Shown here piece by piece: positions 33,786 through 42,615 of a stretch of 64,000 bases of DNA. Made by a program: the position numbers and the translations under genes. The stretch comes from Hydrogenophaga sp. Its GTDB lineage: Bacteria > Pseudomonadota > Gammaproteobacteria > Burkholderiales > Burkholderiaceae_C. Positions within the stretch are counted from its first letter, which is position 1, and each line of letters starts with the position of its first letter. A model generated the notes under the pieces. The model did not search any database, was not told the DNA's origin, and saw only the letters and a program-made list of their open reading frames with translations. Location: positions 20,218 to 84,217 of the forward strand of contig NZ_JAHCKK010000011.1 in the NCBI RefSeq assembly GCF_026125825.1, read 5' to 3'.

Positions 33786-34904
33786 TCAGCGGCGGGCCAG
33801 CCAGGCCTCCAGCGGCCAGCGGCGGCGGCCACTGAGCCGGGCCCCCGCCAGGGCCAGCAGCCACAAGCCCAGGCAGGCCACGACGGTCTGCAGCGTGGTG
33901 GGCGCCAGCGCCCAGCCCGCGCCCGAGAGGAGCAGCAGACAGAGGGCGCTGTGTCCCACGTACAGCGAGAGGGTGCGCTGCCCGAGCGGGGCCAGCACCG
34001 CGCACCAGCGCGCCCGTCCGCCATCGGACGCCAGGACGGCGATCGCGAGATAGCAGGCCGCCACGGGCAGGGCGATCAGGTCGCCCAGCGCCTCGATCCA
34101 GGGGTCGATGTCCGCAGCGGGGTCATGGACCGCCCAGGCCCAGCCATGCGCAACGCTCAGCACGAGCAAGGGCGGGCCCGCCAGCCACAGCCCGCGCCGC
34201 CACAGCGGCCGCCAGCGGCGGTGGGTCAGCAGGCGCAGGCGCGCCGCGGCCACCCCACCCAGCATGCACAGGTACATCACCGGTCCGCCGACGAGGAGGG
34301 CCACCACCTGGATCGCCGCGTAGAAACCGGCGTTGAGCTGGAAGAAGGCCCAGGCGCCCTGCACCGTGGAGAGCGCGGGCGTGTCCGCCCGGGCCGGGCT
34401 TTCGGCGGCCATCAGCGTGAGCGCCAGCAACACCAGCTTGGCCAGCACCGCCCAGGCCAGCGCGTGCCAGAAGTGGCGGCGCAAGGCGCCCCAGGGCCTG
34501 TGCAGGCGGCGCAGCAACGGCCGGCCGACCAGCGCGTAGAGCGTGAGGATGTCGCCGAAGTAGAGGAACACGCCGTGGAAGATGCCCACCTGCAGCAGAC
34601 GGCGCTGGCGCCGTTGGCCGCGCTGCAGCGCCTCGGCCCTGGGGCGGTGGCGGGCGGCGAGCCACAGCGCCATGCCGAAGACGAAGGCCAGCGTGGTGTA
34701 GCCCTTGCCATGCAGCACGGCGGCCACGGCGCCCTGGGTCAGCGAAGCCCAGGCGCTGTCGGGAGGGGTGCGAAAGCCCAGGGTCGGCCCCCAGGGTGCG
34801 GCGGCGTAGCCGATGGCGTTGACCACCAGCACCGAGATCAGCGCGAGGGCGCGCAAAGCGTCTGGCAGCGTCTCGCGGGGCCTCTGCGGTGGGGTTGGGG
34901 GCAT
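33786..34904 (-). CDS. DUF418 family inner-membrane protein
   Basis: A 372-residue polytopic protein with about eight to ten hydrophobic helices. The opening LPDALRALALISVLVVNAIGY, the segment FGMALWLAARHR, the GVFLYFGDILTLYAL segment and the C-terminal PLGQRTLSLYVGHSALCLLLLSG are diagnostic of DUF418, a family related to acyltransferase-3-like membrane proteins with no established role. It is followed 3 bp downstream of the Lrp-type gene on the same strand, so both are probably cotranscribed. Confidence 0.85.
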   Translation of the reverse strand: MPPTPPQRPRETLPDALRALALISVLVVNAIGYAAAPWGPTLGFRTPPDSAWASLTQGAVAAVLHGKGYTTLAFVFGMALWLAARHRPRAEALQRGQRRQRRLLQVGIFHGVFLYFGDILTLYALVGRPLLRRLHRPWGALRRHFWHALAWAVLAKLVLLALTLMAAESPARADTPALSTVQGAWAFFQLNAGFYAAIQVVALLVGGPVMYLCMLGGVAAARLRLLTHRRWRPLWRRGLWLAGPPLLVLSVAHGWAWAVHDPAADIDPWIEALGDLIALPVAACYLAIAVLASDGGRARWCAVLAPLGQRTLSLYVGHSALCLLLLSGAGWALAPTTLQTVVACLGLWLLALAGARLSGRRRWPLEAWLARR

Positions 34905-34907
34905 CGA

Positions 34908-35408
34908 TCAGGCTCCGTCGACGGGCACCTGCATGCCCGTTTTCAGCCGGCCCATGGTGACCAGGGTCTTGAAGCGCTTCACGTTGTGGTTCTCCAAGAA
35001 GAGTTCGCGCGTGAGCTCGGTGTAGTGGCCCATGTCGCGCACCGCGAAGATCAGCACGAAGTCGCATTCGCCCGCCACGTCGTAGCACTGCTGGATGAAG
35101 GGACACCGCACAAAGGCCTGCTTCATCGCGTCGAGCAGGTCCATGCGCTCGTTCTCGACCTGCACCTCCACCACGATGGTGAGCGGGTAGCCGAGGGACT
35201 CGGGTCTCACCTGCGCGGCAAAGCGTTCGATCACGCCTTGTTCGGTCAGCCGCTTGATGCGCCGGTTCACCGCGGCCGCCGACAGGTGCACGCGCGCGCC
35301 GAGCTCGGCCTGCGGCATCCGGCAGTCCTCCTGAAGCAGGGCGATGAGTTGGCGGTCGAAGGCGTCCAGCGGGGCAGGGGCGTTCAAGGCATGGGGTCCA
35401 GCTTGCAA
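34908..35408 (-). CDS. Lrp/AsnC family transcriptional regulator
   Basis: A 166-residue protein with an N-terminal winged HTH (LDAFDRQLIALLQEDCRMPQAELGARVHLSAAAVNRRIKRL region) and a C-terminal RAM ligand-binding domain (VENERMDLLDAMKQAF, CDFVLIFAVRDMGHY). Such proteins sense amino acids and form octamers. It is divergent from the RarD-like permease, a likely target, and precedes the DUF418 gene by 3 bp. Confidence 0.92.
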   Translation of the reverse strand: MQAGPHALNAPAPLDAFDRQLIALLQEDCRMPQAELGARVHLSAAAVNRRIKRLTEQGVIERFAAQVRPESLGYPLTIVVEVQVENERMDLLDAMKQAFVRCPFIQQCYDVAGECDFVLIFAVRDMGHYTELTRELFLENHNVKRFKTLVTMGRLKTGMQVPVDGA

Positions 35409-35496
35409 TAACGTTGCGTTGAAGGGCTGGATTATCGAATCCGGATGCGCGGCAGCGAAATAGCATTCCGTGTTCCCGCCGATACCGGGCTTGTTG

Positions 35497-36423
35497 ATGA
35501 CCTCCTCCTCCTCCTCCTCCTCCTCTTCCTTCGAAACGTCATCCGGCGTGGCCTGCTCCCTGATCGCTTCGGTCCTGTTCGCCCTGATGTACTACCACGC
35601 CACGCTGCTCGCGCCGCTGGGCGGCGCCGGCATCTATGGCTGGCGCATCCTGCTGACGGCGCCCTTCCTGGGTGCGTTCATCCTGCTGTCGCGGCGCCAG
35701 GCCGAGATCGCCGGGCTCTGGAGTCGCCTGCGCGCACGCCCCGTGCTGTGGCTGGCCATGTTGCTGTCGTCCCTGTTGCTGGGCGTGCAGCTATGGCTGT
35801 TCATGTGGGCGCCCATCAACGGCCACGGCCTGGACGTCTCGCTGGGCTACTTCCTGTTGCCGCTGACCCTGGTGCTCACCGGGCGGCTGTGTTTCGGCGA
35901 GCGCATCACCCGCTGGCAGGGGGCGGCCTGCGCGCTGGCCGCGCTGGGGGTGGTGAACGAGCTGCTGTATGCGCCCCGGGTGTCTTGGCCGGCCTTCGTG
36001 GTGGCGCTGGGCTATCCCTGCTACTTCGCATTGCGTCGCGTGCTGCGCACCAACCACCTGGGCGGCATGTGGTTCGACATGGTGCTGAGCCTGCCGGTGG
36101 GCTTGTGGTTCATCGCCGCGCCGCTGCCCGAGGGCGCTGGCGCGCTGCGGCACCCGGTGCTGGGCATCCTCGTGCTGGGCGTGCTCAGTGCCGTGGCGCT
36201 GGCTTTCATGATCTCGGCCAACCAGCGCCTCAAGCTGGGCCTGTTCGGCCTGCTGAGCTACGTGGAGCCTGCGCTGCTCGTGGGGGTCTCGCTGTGGCTG
36301 GGCGAACGCATCGCGCAGAGCCAGTGGCTCACCTACGGCAGCATCTGGGCCGCCATCGCGCTGCTGGCCTGCGAAGGCCTGCTGAGCCTGCGCGCCCTCA
36401 GGCCGCAGGCCCTTCCTCGGTGA
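35497..36423 (+). CDS. RarD-like EamA-family permease
   Basis: A 308-residue drug/metabolite transporter with ten predicted helices in two EamA repeats. The segments WRILLTAPFLGAFILL, LGVQLWLFMWAPINGHGLDVSLGYFLLPL and LGLFGLLSYVEPALLVGVSLWLGERI match the RarD subgroup. The start is the ATG of MTSSSSSSSSSFE, where nine serines are encoded by a TCC microsatellite. Substrate is unknown; divergence from an Lrp-type regulator suggests amino-acid or metabolite export. Its 3' end overlaps the convergent BPSS1780 gene by 26 bp. Confidence 0.88.
   Translation: MTSSSSSSSSSFETSSGVACSLIASVLFALMYYHATLLAPLGGAGIYGWRILLTAPFLGAFILLSRRQAEIAGLWSRLRARPVLWLAMLLSSLLLGVQLWLFMWAPINGHGLDVSLGYFLLPLTLVLTGRLCFGERITRWQGAACALAALGVVNELLYAPRVSWPAFVVALGYPCYFALRRVLRTNHLGGMWFDMVLSLPVGLWFIAAPLPEGAGALRHPVLGILVLGVLSAVALAFMISANQRLKLGLFGLLSYVEPALLVGVSLWLGERIAQSQWLTYGSIWAAIALLACEGLLSLRALRPQALPR
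35501..35529 (+). repeat. TCC trinucleotide microsatellite coding for poly-Ser
   Basis: Seven uninterrupted TCC codons, then TCT and TCC, give nine consecutive serines right after the start of the permease. Unit length is 3 bp, so slippage would change serine number without shifting frame. Confidence 0.9.
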
Positions 36424-37177
36424 CGAAACTGTCGCGCACGGTGAACCAGATGGAGGTGTGGAACATGGCCGCCAGCAGCAGCACCATCGGGTAGATCACG
36501 AGGTTGAGCAGGGCGGTGCCGCCCAGCAGCACGGCCAGGAGGTTCATCACCACGCCGGCCAACATGATCACCGCCATCCAGCCCAGGCTGTAGAGCAGCA
36601 TGGCGCCCTTGTTGGCCCAGCAGGCCATCAGGCTGAAGAACAGGCTCTTGAGCGGCGTGACGCGGTGCCAGTGCACCAGCGCGGGAGCGTGCCAGAAGGC
36701 CATGAGCACCGGCACGTACAGCACCATCGCGGCCCACAGGCCGGGGTTGTTGAACATGGCGCGCACCCGCTCGGGCGTGACCTCGCCATCGGGCAGCTCC
36801 GCCACCGGCGCCACCTCGGGCGCGAACAGGGCGCCCACACCGAACACCAGCATCAGGGCGGCAGCGTACATCGCGCCCAGGATGAGCATGGACCGCGTGC
36901 TGGCCGGGCCGGCGCGAAAGGCCGTGACCAGGGTGGTCGGCATGGGGAAGCGGCCCTGCTGGGCCTCGCGGCTGGCGGCCATGAGGCCCAGCGTGGCCGC
37001 CGGCACCAGCGCGAGCGAGATGAGGGTGCCGATCACTGGCACCAGCGAGAGCACCGATACCGTGGCCATGAACATGAAGAACAGGCCCGCCATGGCCAGC
37101 GGCTGGCGCAAGAAGGTCTGCGCGCCGAGCTTGACCCATTGAAAACCGGTGCGGGCGGGAACGATGTGGAGTTTCAT
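36398..37177 (-). CDS. BPSS1780 family membrane protein
   Basis: A 259-residue protein with about six hydrophobic helices. The opening MKLHIVPARTGFQWVKLGAQTFLRQPLAM and the central PLKSLFFSLMACWANKGAMLLYSLGWM are typical of the BPSS1780 group found in betaproteobacteria, whose function is unknown. It follows thrB by 13 bp on the same strand and probably shares its transcript. The frame continues upstream of the chosen ATG only as a shadow of thrB. The 3' end overlaps the RarD-like gene. Confidence 0.88.
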   Translation of the reverse strand: MKLHIVPARTGFQWVKLGAQTFLRQPLAMAGLFFMFMATVSVLSLVPVIGTLISLALVPAATLGLMAASREAQQGRFPMPTTLVTAFRAGPASTRSMLILGAMYAAALMLVFGVGALFAPEVAPVAELPDGEVTPERVRAMFNNPGLWAAMVLYVPVLMAFWHAPALVHWHRVTPLKSLFFSLMACWANKGAMLLYSLGWMAVIMLAGVVMNLLAVLLGGTALLNLVIYPMVLLLAAMFHTSIWFTVRDSFVTEEGPAA

Positions 37178-37190
37178 GCGGGAGGCGGGC

Positions 37191-38198
37191 TCAGGCGGAC
37201 TGCAGCGCGTCGTCGCGCACGAGGGCCGCCAGGGCCGGGGTGTCGCGCACCTGGGCGCGCAGCACGCGCTCGAAGTGGCTGGGGTCATGGGGTTGCAGCA
37301 AGGCCGCTTCGCGCGGCAGGTGCAGGTCCCAGAGGCGGGAGATCCAGAAGCGCAGGGCACCCGCGCGCAGCAGGGCGGGCAGCAGGCTGCGCTCAGCCGC
37401 CGTGAGGGGGCGCACCGCCTGGTAGGCAGCGAGCAGGGCGAGGGAGCGCGGCGTGTCCAGCGAGCCGTCGTGGTCCTCGTCGTGCAGCACGCACCAGTCG
37501 TTGAGGCAGACCGCGATGTCGAACAGGAAGGTGTCGCAGCCGGCGAAATAGAAGTCGAAGAAGCCGGTGAGCACACCGTCTTCGAACATGGCGTTGTCGC
37601 GGAACAGGTCGGCATGCACCGGGCCGCGCGGCAGGGCCGCGTAGGCAGGGCCCTGGGCCACGTGGTTCTGGTAAGCCAGTTCAGAGCGCAGCAGGTCGGC
37701 CTGGCTGGGGGTGAGGAAGGGCAGCACCACCGGGGCGGTCTCGTTCCACCAGGACAGGCCGCGCAGGTTGGGCTGGTTCATGGGGAAGTCGCGCCCGGCC
37801 AGGTGCATGCGCGCGAGCATGGCGCCCACCGCCTCGCACTGCGCCACGCCGGGGGCCAGGTCGCTCTTGCCACGCAGCTTGGCCACCACGGCAGCGGGTT
37901 TGCCCTGCACCTTGTGCAGGATCTCGCCCTGGGCGTCGGCCGCCGGCGCAGGCACCGGGATGCCTCGCTCGGCGAGGAACTTCATCAGGTGCAGGTAGAA
38001 CGGCAACTGCTCGAAGCCCAGGCGTTCGAACACGGTGAGCACGTGCTCCAGCGTGGCGCCGTCGCGCTCGCTGGTCACGAAATAGTTGGTGTTTTCAATG
38101 CCGCCCTGAATGCCCTTGAGCTCGGTCAGATCGCCCAGCTGGAGGGCGTGCAGGAGGGCGGCGGCTTCGTCGAACGCGACTTCGGTGTAAACGGCCAT
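37191..38198 (-). CDS. thrB: Homoserine kinase (APH-fold type)
   Basis: A 335-residue homoserine kinase of the aminoglycoside-phosphotransferase fold, the type used in alpha- and betaproteobacteria. Evident motifs are MAVYTEVAFDEAAALL at the start, GGIENTNYFV, the catalytic loop GPVHADLFRDN and the magnesium-binding GFFDFYFAGCD. It phosphorylates homoserine for threonine synthesis. Next on the same strand upstream is the DUF2782 gene, 13 bp away, and downstream the BPSS1780 gene. Confidence 0.95.
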   Translation of the reverse strand: MAVYTEVAFDEAAALLHALQLGDLTELKGIQGGIENTNYFVTSERDGATLEHVLTVFERLGFEQLPFYLHLMKFLAERGIPVPAPAADAQGEILHKVQGKPAAVVAKLRGKSDLAPGVAQCEAVGAMLARMHLAGRDFPMNQPNLRGLSWWNETAPVVLPFLTPSQADLLRSELAYQNHVAQGPAYAALPRGPVHADLFRDNAMFEDGVLTGFFDFYFAGCDTFLFDIAVCLNDWCVLHDEDHDGSLDTPRSLALLAAYQAVRPLTAAERSLLPALLRAGALRFWISRLWDLHLPREAALLQPHDPSHFERVLRAQVRDTPALAALVRDDALQSA

Positions 38199-38211
38199 GT
38201 GGCGGGGGAAA

Positions 38212-38538
38212 TCAGAAATTCAGGATGCGCCAGCTGCTGCGCCCGGCGCTGCCGGTGCGCTTGCCGCTGTCGCCCGCGCCGGTCTGGCCGTTGTCGGGTT
38301 GGATCTGGTAGGCCGGTGCGCCGTTCTTGGGCTGCACATTGATGCTCTGTGTCTGGCCGCCCACCCGCAGCTCTTCGATGCGGGTGAGTTTGTCCTCGTG
38401 CGTGATGCGCTCGATGTTGTCGCGCGGCGATGCGGGCTCGCGCGGGGTATCCGCCGGGGCCACCTGGGCCAGGGCAGGCAGGGCAATGCACAGGCCGGCC
38501 ACGAGGGCGGCGAGGGGATGGCGGTGGATCGGGTTCAT
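38212..38538 (-). CDS. DUF2782-type small periplasmic protein
   Basis: A 108-residue protein with a signal peptide (hydrophobic core LAALVAGLCIALPALA, cleavage near residue 25) and a short mature region containing NIERITHEDKLTRIEELRVGGQTQSI, which fits the DUF2782 family. Function is unknown. It is divergent from polA and upstream of thrB on the same strand, a neighbourhood common in this group. Confidence 0.8.
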   Translation of the reverse strand: MNPIHRHPLAALVAGLCIALPALAQVAPADTPREPASPRDNIERITHEDKLTRIEELRVGGQTQSINVQPKNGAPAYQIQPDNGQTGAGDSGKRTGSAGRSSWRILNF

Positions 38539-38635
38539 GCGGCATTGTAGGCAAGGCGGGCCGGGCGTGCTGCGGGCAGGGGGAAGCCGGCCACCGGGTG
38601 AACGGGCACGGCGCGATCTCCGCCACAATCGCTCC

Positions 38636-41476
38636 ATGCCTGACGCCCAAACCCCCGACACCCCCACCGGCCAGAAGACCCTGCTGCTGGTCGACGGCTC
38701 CAGCTACCTGTACCGCGCGTTCTTCGCCGGCGGTGAGGCCATGAGCACCACCTTGCCCGATGGCACGGTCCTGAAAACCGGTGCCATCCGCATCATGATC
38801 AACATGATGCAGAAGCTGCGCAAGGACGTGCGCGCGGACTACGCCGCCTGCGTCTTTGACGCCAAGGGGCCAACCTTCCGCGACGCGCTGTACCCCGAGT
38901 ACAAGGCCAACCGCTCGCCCATGCCCGATGACCTGCGCGCGCAGATCGCCCCCATCCACGAGGTGGTGAAGCTGCTGGGCTGGAAGGTGCTGGACGTGCC
39001 CGGCGTGGAGGCCGACGACGTGATCGGCACGCTGGCCCACGTGGCGGCGCAACAGGGCATCAGCTGCATCATCTCCAGCGGCGACAAGGACCTGAGCCAG
39101 CTGGTCAACGAACACATCACCGTGATCGACACCATGAACGACCGCCGGCGCGACGTGGCCGGCGTGACCGCCGAGTTCGGCGTGCCGCCCAGTCTGATGC
39201 TGGATTACCAGACGCTGGTGGGGGACCAGGTCGACAACGTGCCGGGCGTGCCGAAGGTGGGACCCAAGACGGCCGTGAAATGGCTGATGGAGTATGGGTC
39301 GCTGGAGGCGCTGGTGGCGCGCGCGGGCGAGATCAAGGGCGCTGCGGGCGAGAACCTGCGCAACGCGCTCGAGTGGCTGCCCAAGGGACGGGAGCTGCTG
39401 ACCATCAAGACGGACTGCGATCTCAAGGACCACGTCGAGGGCCTGCCGTCGCTGGAAGCCATCACGATCAACGGGCAGGACAGCGAGGCGCTCAAGGCGT
39501 TCGGCGAGACCTACGGTTTCAAGGGGCTGGTCAAGTCGCTGTCGCAGCACGATGTGCCGCCGGAGCTGATCGAAAAGAGCCAGGCGAAGGCCGGCGCCAG
39601 GGGCAAGGCGGACGCGGGCTCGCCCGGCCTGTTCGATGAGCCTGACCTCAGCGGCAGCGCCGCGCGCACGACGAACCTGCGCTACGACACCATCCTGACC
39701 TGGGAGCTGTTCGACCGCTGGCTGGAGCGCCTGCTGGCGGCCGAGCTGGTGGCGCTGGACACCGAGACCACCTCGCTTGACGAGATGCGCGCCGAGATCG
39801 TGGGCATCAGCTTCAGCGTGACGCCGGGCGAGGCGGCCTACATCCCGCTGCGCCATGCCGGGCCCGGCGCGCCCGAGCAGCTGCCCTTCGACGACGTGCT
39901 CGCCAAGCTCAAGCCCTGGCTGGAGGACCCGGCCAGGCACAAGCTCGGCCAGCACCTGAAGTACGACCGCCACGTCTTCGCCAACCACGGCATCGAGGTG
40001 CAGGGCTATGTGCACGACACCATGCTGCAAAGCTATGTGCTGGAAGTGCACAAGCCACATGGGCTGGCCAGCCTGGCCGAGCGCCACCTGGGCCGCCAGG
40101 GCATCAACTACGAAGACCTGTGCGGCAAGGGCGCGCACCAGATCCCCTTCGCCCAGGTGGACGTGGCCAAGGCCGCCGAGTACTCGTGCGAGGACAGCGA
40201 CCAGACGCTCGATGTGCACCGCGTGCTGTGGCCTCAGCTGCAGGCCGACGAAAAGCTGCGGTTCATCTACGAACTCGAGATCGCCAGCAGCGAGGCGCTC
40301 TACCGCATCGAGCGCAATGGCGTGCTGATCGACGCCCCCACGCTGGCCGCCCAAAGCCACGAGCTCGGTCAGCGCATCGTGGCGCTGGAGCAGGAAGCCT
40401 ATGCCATCGCGGGCCAGCCGTTCAACCTGGGCAGTCCCAAGCAGCTGGGCGAGATCTTCTTCGACAAGCTCGGCCTGCCCGTCATCAAGAAGACCGCGAC
40501 CGGGGCGCGCAGCACCGACGAGGAGGTGCTGGAAAAACTCGCCGAGGACTACCCGCTGCCGGCCAAGATCCTGGAGCACCGCAGCCTGTCCAAGCTCAAG
40601 GGCACCTACACCGACAAGCTGGCCCAGATGGCGCTGCCGCGCACCGGGCGCGTGCACACGCACTACGCCCAGGCCGTGGCCGTGACAGGCCGGCTCTCCA
40701 GCAACGACCCCAACCTGCAGAACATCCCGATCCGGACGCCCGAAGGCCGGCGCGTGCGCGAGGCCTTCGTGGCCCCCGCAGGCAGCGTGATCGCCAGCGC
40801 CGACTACTCGCAGATCGAGCTGCGCATCATGGCCCACATCAGCGGCGACGAGGCGCTGCTGCGCGCGTTCCATGAAGGGCTGGACGTGCACCGCGCGACC
40901 GCCGCCGAAGTGTTCGGCGTGGAGACCGCGCAGGTCAGCAGCGAGCAGCGCCGCTACGCCAAGGTGATCAACTTCGGCTTGATCTATGGCATGGGATCGT
41001 TCGGCCTGGCCAAGGCGCTGGGGATCGACAACACGGCGGCCAAGAACTACATCACGCGTTACTTCGAGCGCTTCGAGGGCGTGAAGCGCTACATGGACGA
41101 GACGCGGCAGCGCGCCAAGGAGCTGGGTTATATCGAGACGGTGTTCGGCCGGCGCCTGGTGCTGCCCGACATCAAGAACGCCAAGGGTGCGAAGCTGTCG
41201 GCGCTGGAGCGGCAGGCCATCAATGCCCCCATGCAGGGCACGGCGGCCGACCTGATCAAGCTCAGCATGGTGGCGGTTCAGAAGGCGCTGGACGAACAGC
41301 AGCGGGCCACGAAGATGATCATGCAGGTGCACGATGAACTGGTGTTCGAGGTGCCCGAAGGTGAAGTGGACTGGCTCAAGACCGAGATCCCTCATCTCAT
41401 GGCCGGCGTGGCCGCGCTCAAGGTGCCCTTGTTGGCGGAGGTCGGTGTCGGCCCCAACTGGGACCAGGCTCACTGA
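38636..41476 (+). CDS. polA: DNA polymerase I
   Basis: A 946-residue three-domain enzyme. The 5' nuclease domain occupies about 1-300 (LLVDGSSYLYRAFFA, GVEADDVIGTLA, SGDKDLSQLV). The 3'-5' proofreading domain is intact, with DTETTSLD, GQHLKYDRHVF and YSCEDSDQTL. The polymerase domain has DYSQIELRIMAHISGDEALL, KVINFGLIYGMG and VHDELVFEV. It fills gaps and removes RNA primers. A CACAAT sequence ends about 9 bp before the ATG, so the mRNA leader is probably very short. Confidence 0.97.
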   Translation: MPDAQTPDTPTGQKTLLLVDGSSYLYRAFFAGGEAMSTTLPDGTVLKTGAIRIMINMMQKLRKDVRADYAACVFDAKGPTFRDALYPEYKANRSPMPDDLRAQIAPIHEVVKLLGWKVLDVPGVEADDVIGTLAHVAAQQGISCIISSGDKDLSQLVNEHITVIDTMNDRRRDVAGVTAEFGVPPSLMLDYQTLVGDQVDNVPGVPKVGPKTAVKWLMEYGSLEALVARAGEIKGAAGENLRNALEWLPKGRELLTIKTDCDLKDHVEGLPSLEAITINGQDSEALKAFGETYGFKGLVKSLSQHDVPPELIEKSQAKAGARGKADAGSPGLFDEPDLSGSAARTTNLRYDTILTWELFDRWLERLLAAELVALDTETTSLDEMRAEIVGISFSVTPGEAAYIPLRHAGPGAPEQLPFDDVLAKLKPWLEDPARHKLGQHLKYDRHVFANHGIEVQGYVHDTMLQSYVLEVHKPHGLASLAERHLGRQGINYEDLCGKGAHQIPFAQVDVAKAAEYSCEDSDQTLDVHRVLWPQLQADEKLRFIYELEIASSEALYRIERNGVLIDAPTLAAQSHELGQRIVALEQEAYAIAGQPFNLGSPKQLGEIFFDKLGLPVIKKTATGARSTDEEVLEKLAEDYPLPAKILEHRSLSKLKGTYTDKLAQMALPRTGRVHTHYAQAVAVTGRLSSNDPNLQNIPIRTPEGRRVREAFVAPAGSVIASADYSQIELRIMAHISGDEALLRAFHEGLDVHRATAAEVFGVETAQVSSEQRRYAKVINFGLIYGMGSFGLAKALGIDNTAAKNYITRYFERFEGVKRYMDETRQRAKELGYIETVFGRRLVLPDIKNAKGAKLSALERQAINAPMQGTAADLIKLSMVAVQKALDEQQRATKMIMQVHDELVFEVPEGEVDWLKTEIPHLMAGVAALKVPLLAEVGVGPNWDQAH

Positions 41477-41652
41477 GGGCCAACCCCTGGCGCGGCTGCG
41501 CCGCGAGCCCCGCGCAGGGGCGATGCCAGCCGCCCGGCCAGGCCGGTGGCGCGGCCGCTCTGGAAAAAGCCCGCTCGCGCCTCAAAGGTTTGAACTTCGG
41601 GCGCGCCCCGAAGTCAGGTAGTTTTTCAACCCACCAAGAAGGAGACACGACG
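41477..41652. other. Intergenic region between polA and dienelactone hydrolase gene
   Basis: This 176-bp region is GC-rich, with several short inverted repeats in its first half (GGCGCGGCTGCGCCGCG type). No T-run-terminated stem is seen. An AGGAG ribosome site (41640-41644) precedes the ATG at 41653. Confidence 0.4.
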
Positions 41653-42552
41653 ATGCTCGAAGAAAGACACGTGCAGGACCTCGAGGCCTTGCTGCCCGGC
41701 CAGTCCACCGAACACGGCGCCACCCGCCGGACCGCCCTGAAGGCCGCCCTCGGCGTGGGTTATGCGGCCTCCGCGCTGCCGCTGATGGCGCAGACGGCGA
41801 TCAAGACCCCCACCACCGGCCTGACCGTGGGCGAGGTGACGATCGACGTCAACGGGTTCAAGATGCCGGCCTACCGCGCCGCGCCGGCGGGCAAGACCGG
41901 CCTGCCCGTGGTGCTGGTGCTGTCCGAGATCTTTGGTGTGCACGAGTACATCGCCGACACCGCCAACCGCTTTGCCCGGGCCGGCTACCTCGCGATCGCG
42001 CCTGAACTGTTCGTGCGACAGGGCGATGCGCAGAGTTATGGCGAGATGGCCAAGCTGATCGCCGAAGTGATCTCCAAGGTGCCGGACGAGCAGGTGCTGG
42101 GCGACCTGGACGCCACCGTGAAGTGGGCGGCTGCCAACGGCGGCGATGCGAGCAAGGTGGGCATCACCGGCTTCTGCTGGGGAGGACGCCAGGTCTGGCT
42201 GTACACCGCCCACAACCCGGCCGTGAAGGCCGGCGTGGCCTGGTACGGCCGCCTGGTGGGCGATGCCACCCCGCTCAACCCGAAGCAGCCCGTGGACGTG
42301 GCCGCCAAGCTCAACGGACCGGTGCTGGGCCTGTATGGCGGCGCGGACACCGGCATCCCCCTTGACACGGTTGATAAGATGAAAACTGCCCTGGCGGCCG
42401 GCAATGCGGCGGCCAAGGCATCGACCTTCGTGGTGTATCCGGACGCACCGCACGCCTTTCATGCCGACTACCGGCCCAGCTTCCGCAAGGAAGCGGCTGA
42501 AGACGGCTGGAAGCGGGCGCTGGCCTGGTTCAAGCAGCACGGCGTGGCCTGA
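41653..42552 (+). CDS. Dienelactone hydrolase family protein, Tat-type signal
   Basis: A 299-residue alpha/beta hydrolase. The N-terminal TRRTALKAALG (25-35) plus hydrophobic stretch and MAQTA form a probable Tat signal. The hydrolase domain shows EIFGVHEYIAD, nucleophile cysteine in GFCWGGRQ, the aspartate in LYGGADTGIP and the histidine in DAPHAFHADYRPSF. Dienelactone hydrolases open lactones of chlorocatechol pathways, but exported paralogues like this are common and their substrates are unknown. A strong terminator follows. Confidence 0.9.
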   Translation: MLEERHVQDLEALLPGQSTEHGATRRTALKAALGVGYAASALPLMAQTAIKTPTTGLTVGEVTIDVNGFKMPAYRAAPAGKTGLPVVLVLSEIFGVHEYIADTANRFARAGYLAIAPELFVRQGDAQSYGEMAKLIAEVISKVPDEQVLGDLDATVKWAAANGGDASKVGITGFCWGGRQVWLYTAHNPAVKAGVAWYGRLVGDATPLNPKQPVDVAAKLNGPVLGLYGGADTGIPLDTVDKMKTALAAGNAAAKASTFVVYPDAPHAFHADYRPSFRKEAAEDGWKRALAWFKQHGVA

Positions 42553-42574
42553 TCGGGCCGCCCTGCATTCAACG

Positions 42575-42600
42575 AAGGCCGCCCTGGGGCGGCCTTTTTT
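42575..42600 (+). terminator. Rho-independent terminator
   Basis: AAGGCCGCCC-TGG-GGCGGCCTT is a near-perfect 9-10 bp stem followed directly by six T residues. It ends the hydrolase transcript just before the ZIP gene. Confidence 0.92.
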
Positions 42601-42615
42601 CGTGGTGACAAGCAA

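Noticed and set aside
35501-35529. Microsatellite as an on/off phase-variation switch
   Set aside because: The repeat unit is 3 bp, so gain or loss of units keeps the reading frame.
38126-41473. Very long minus-strand open frame (1115 codons) opposite polA
   Set aside because: It mirrors the codon structure of polA, has no recognisable domain and is rich in His/Arg/Gln/Leu. A high-GC third-position artefact.
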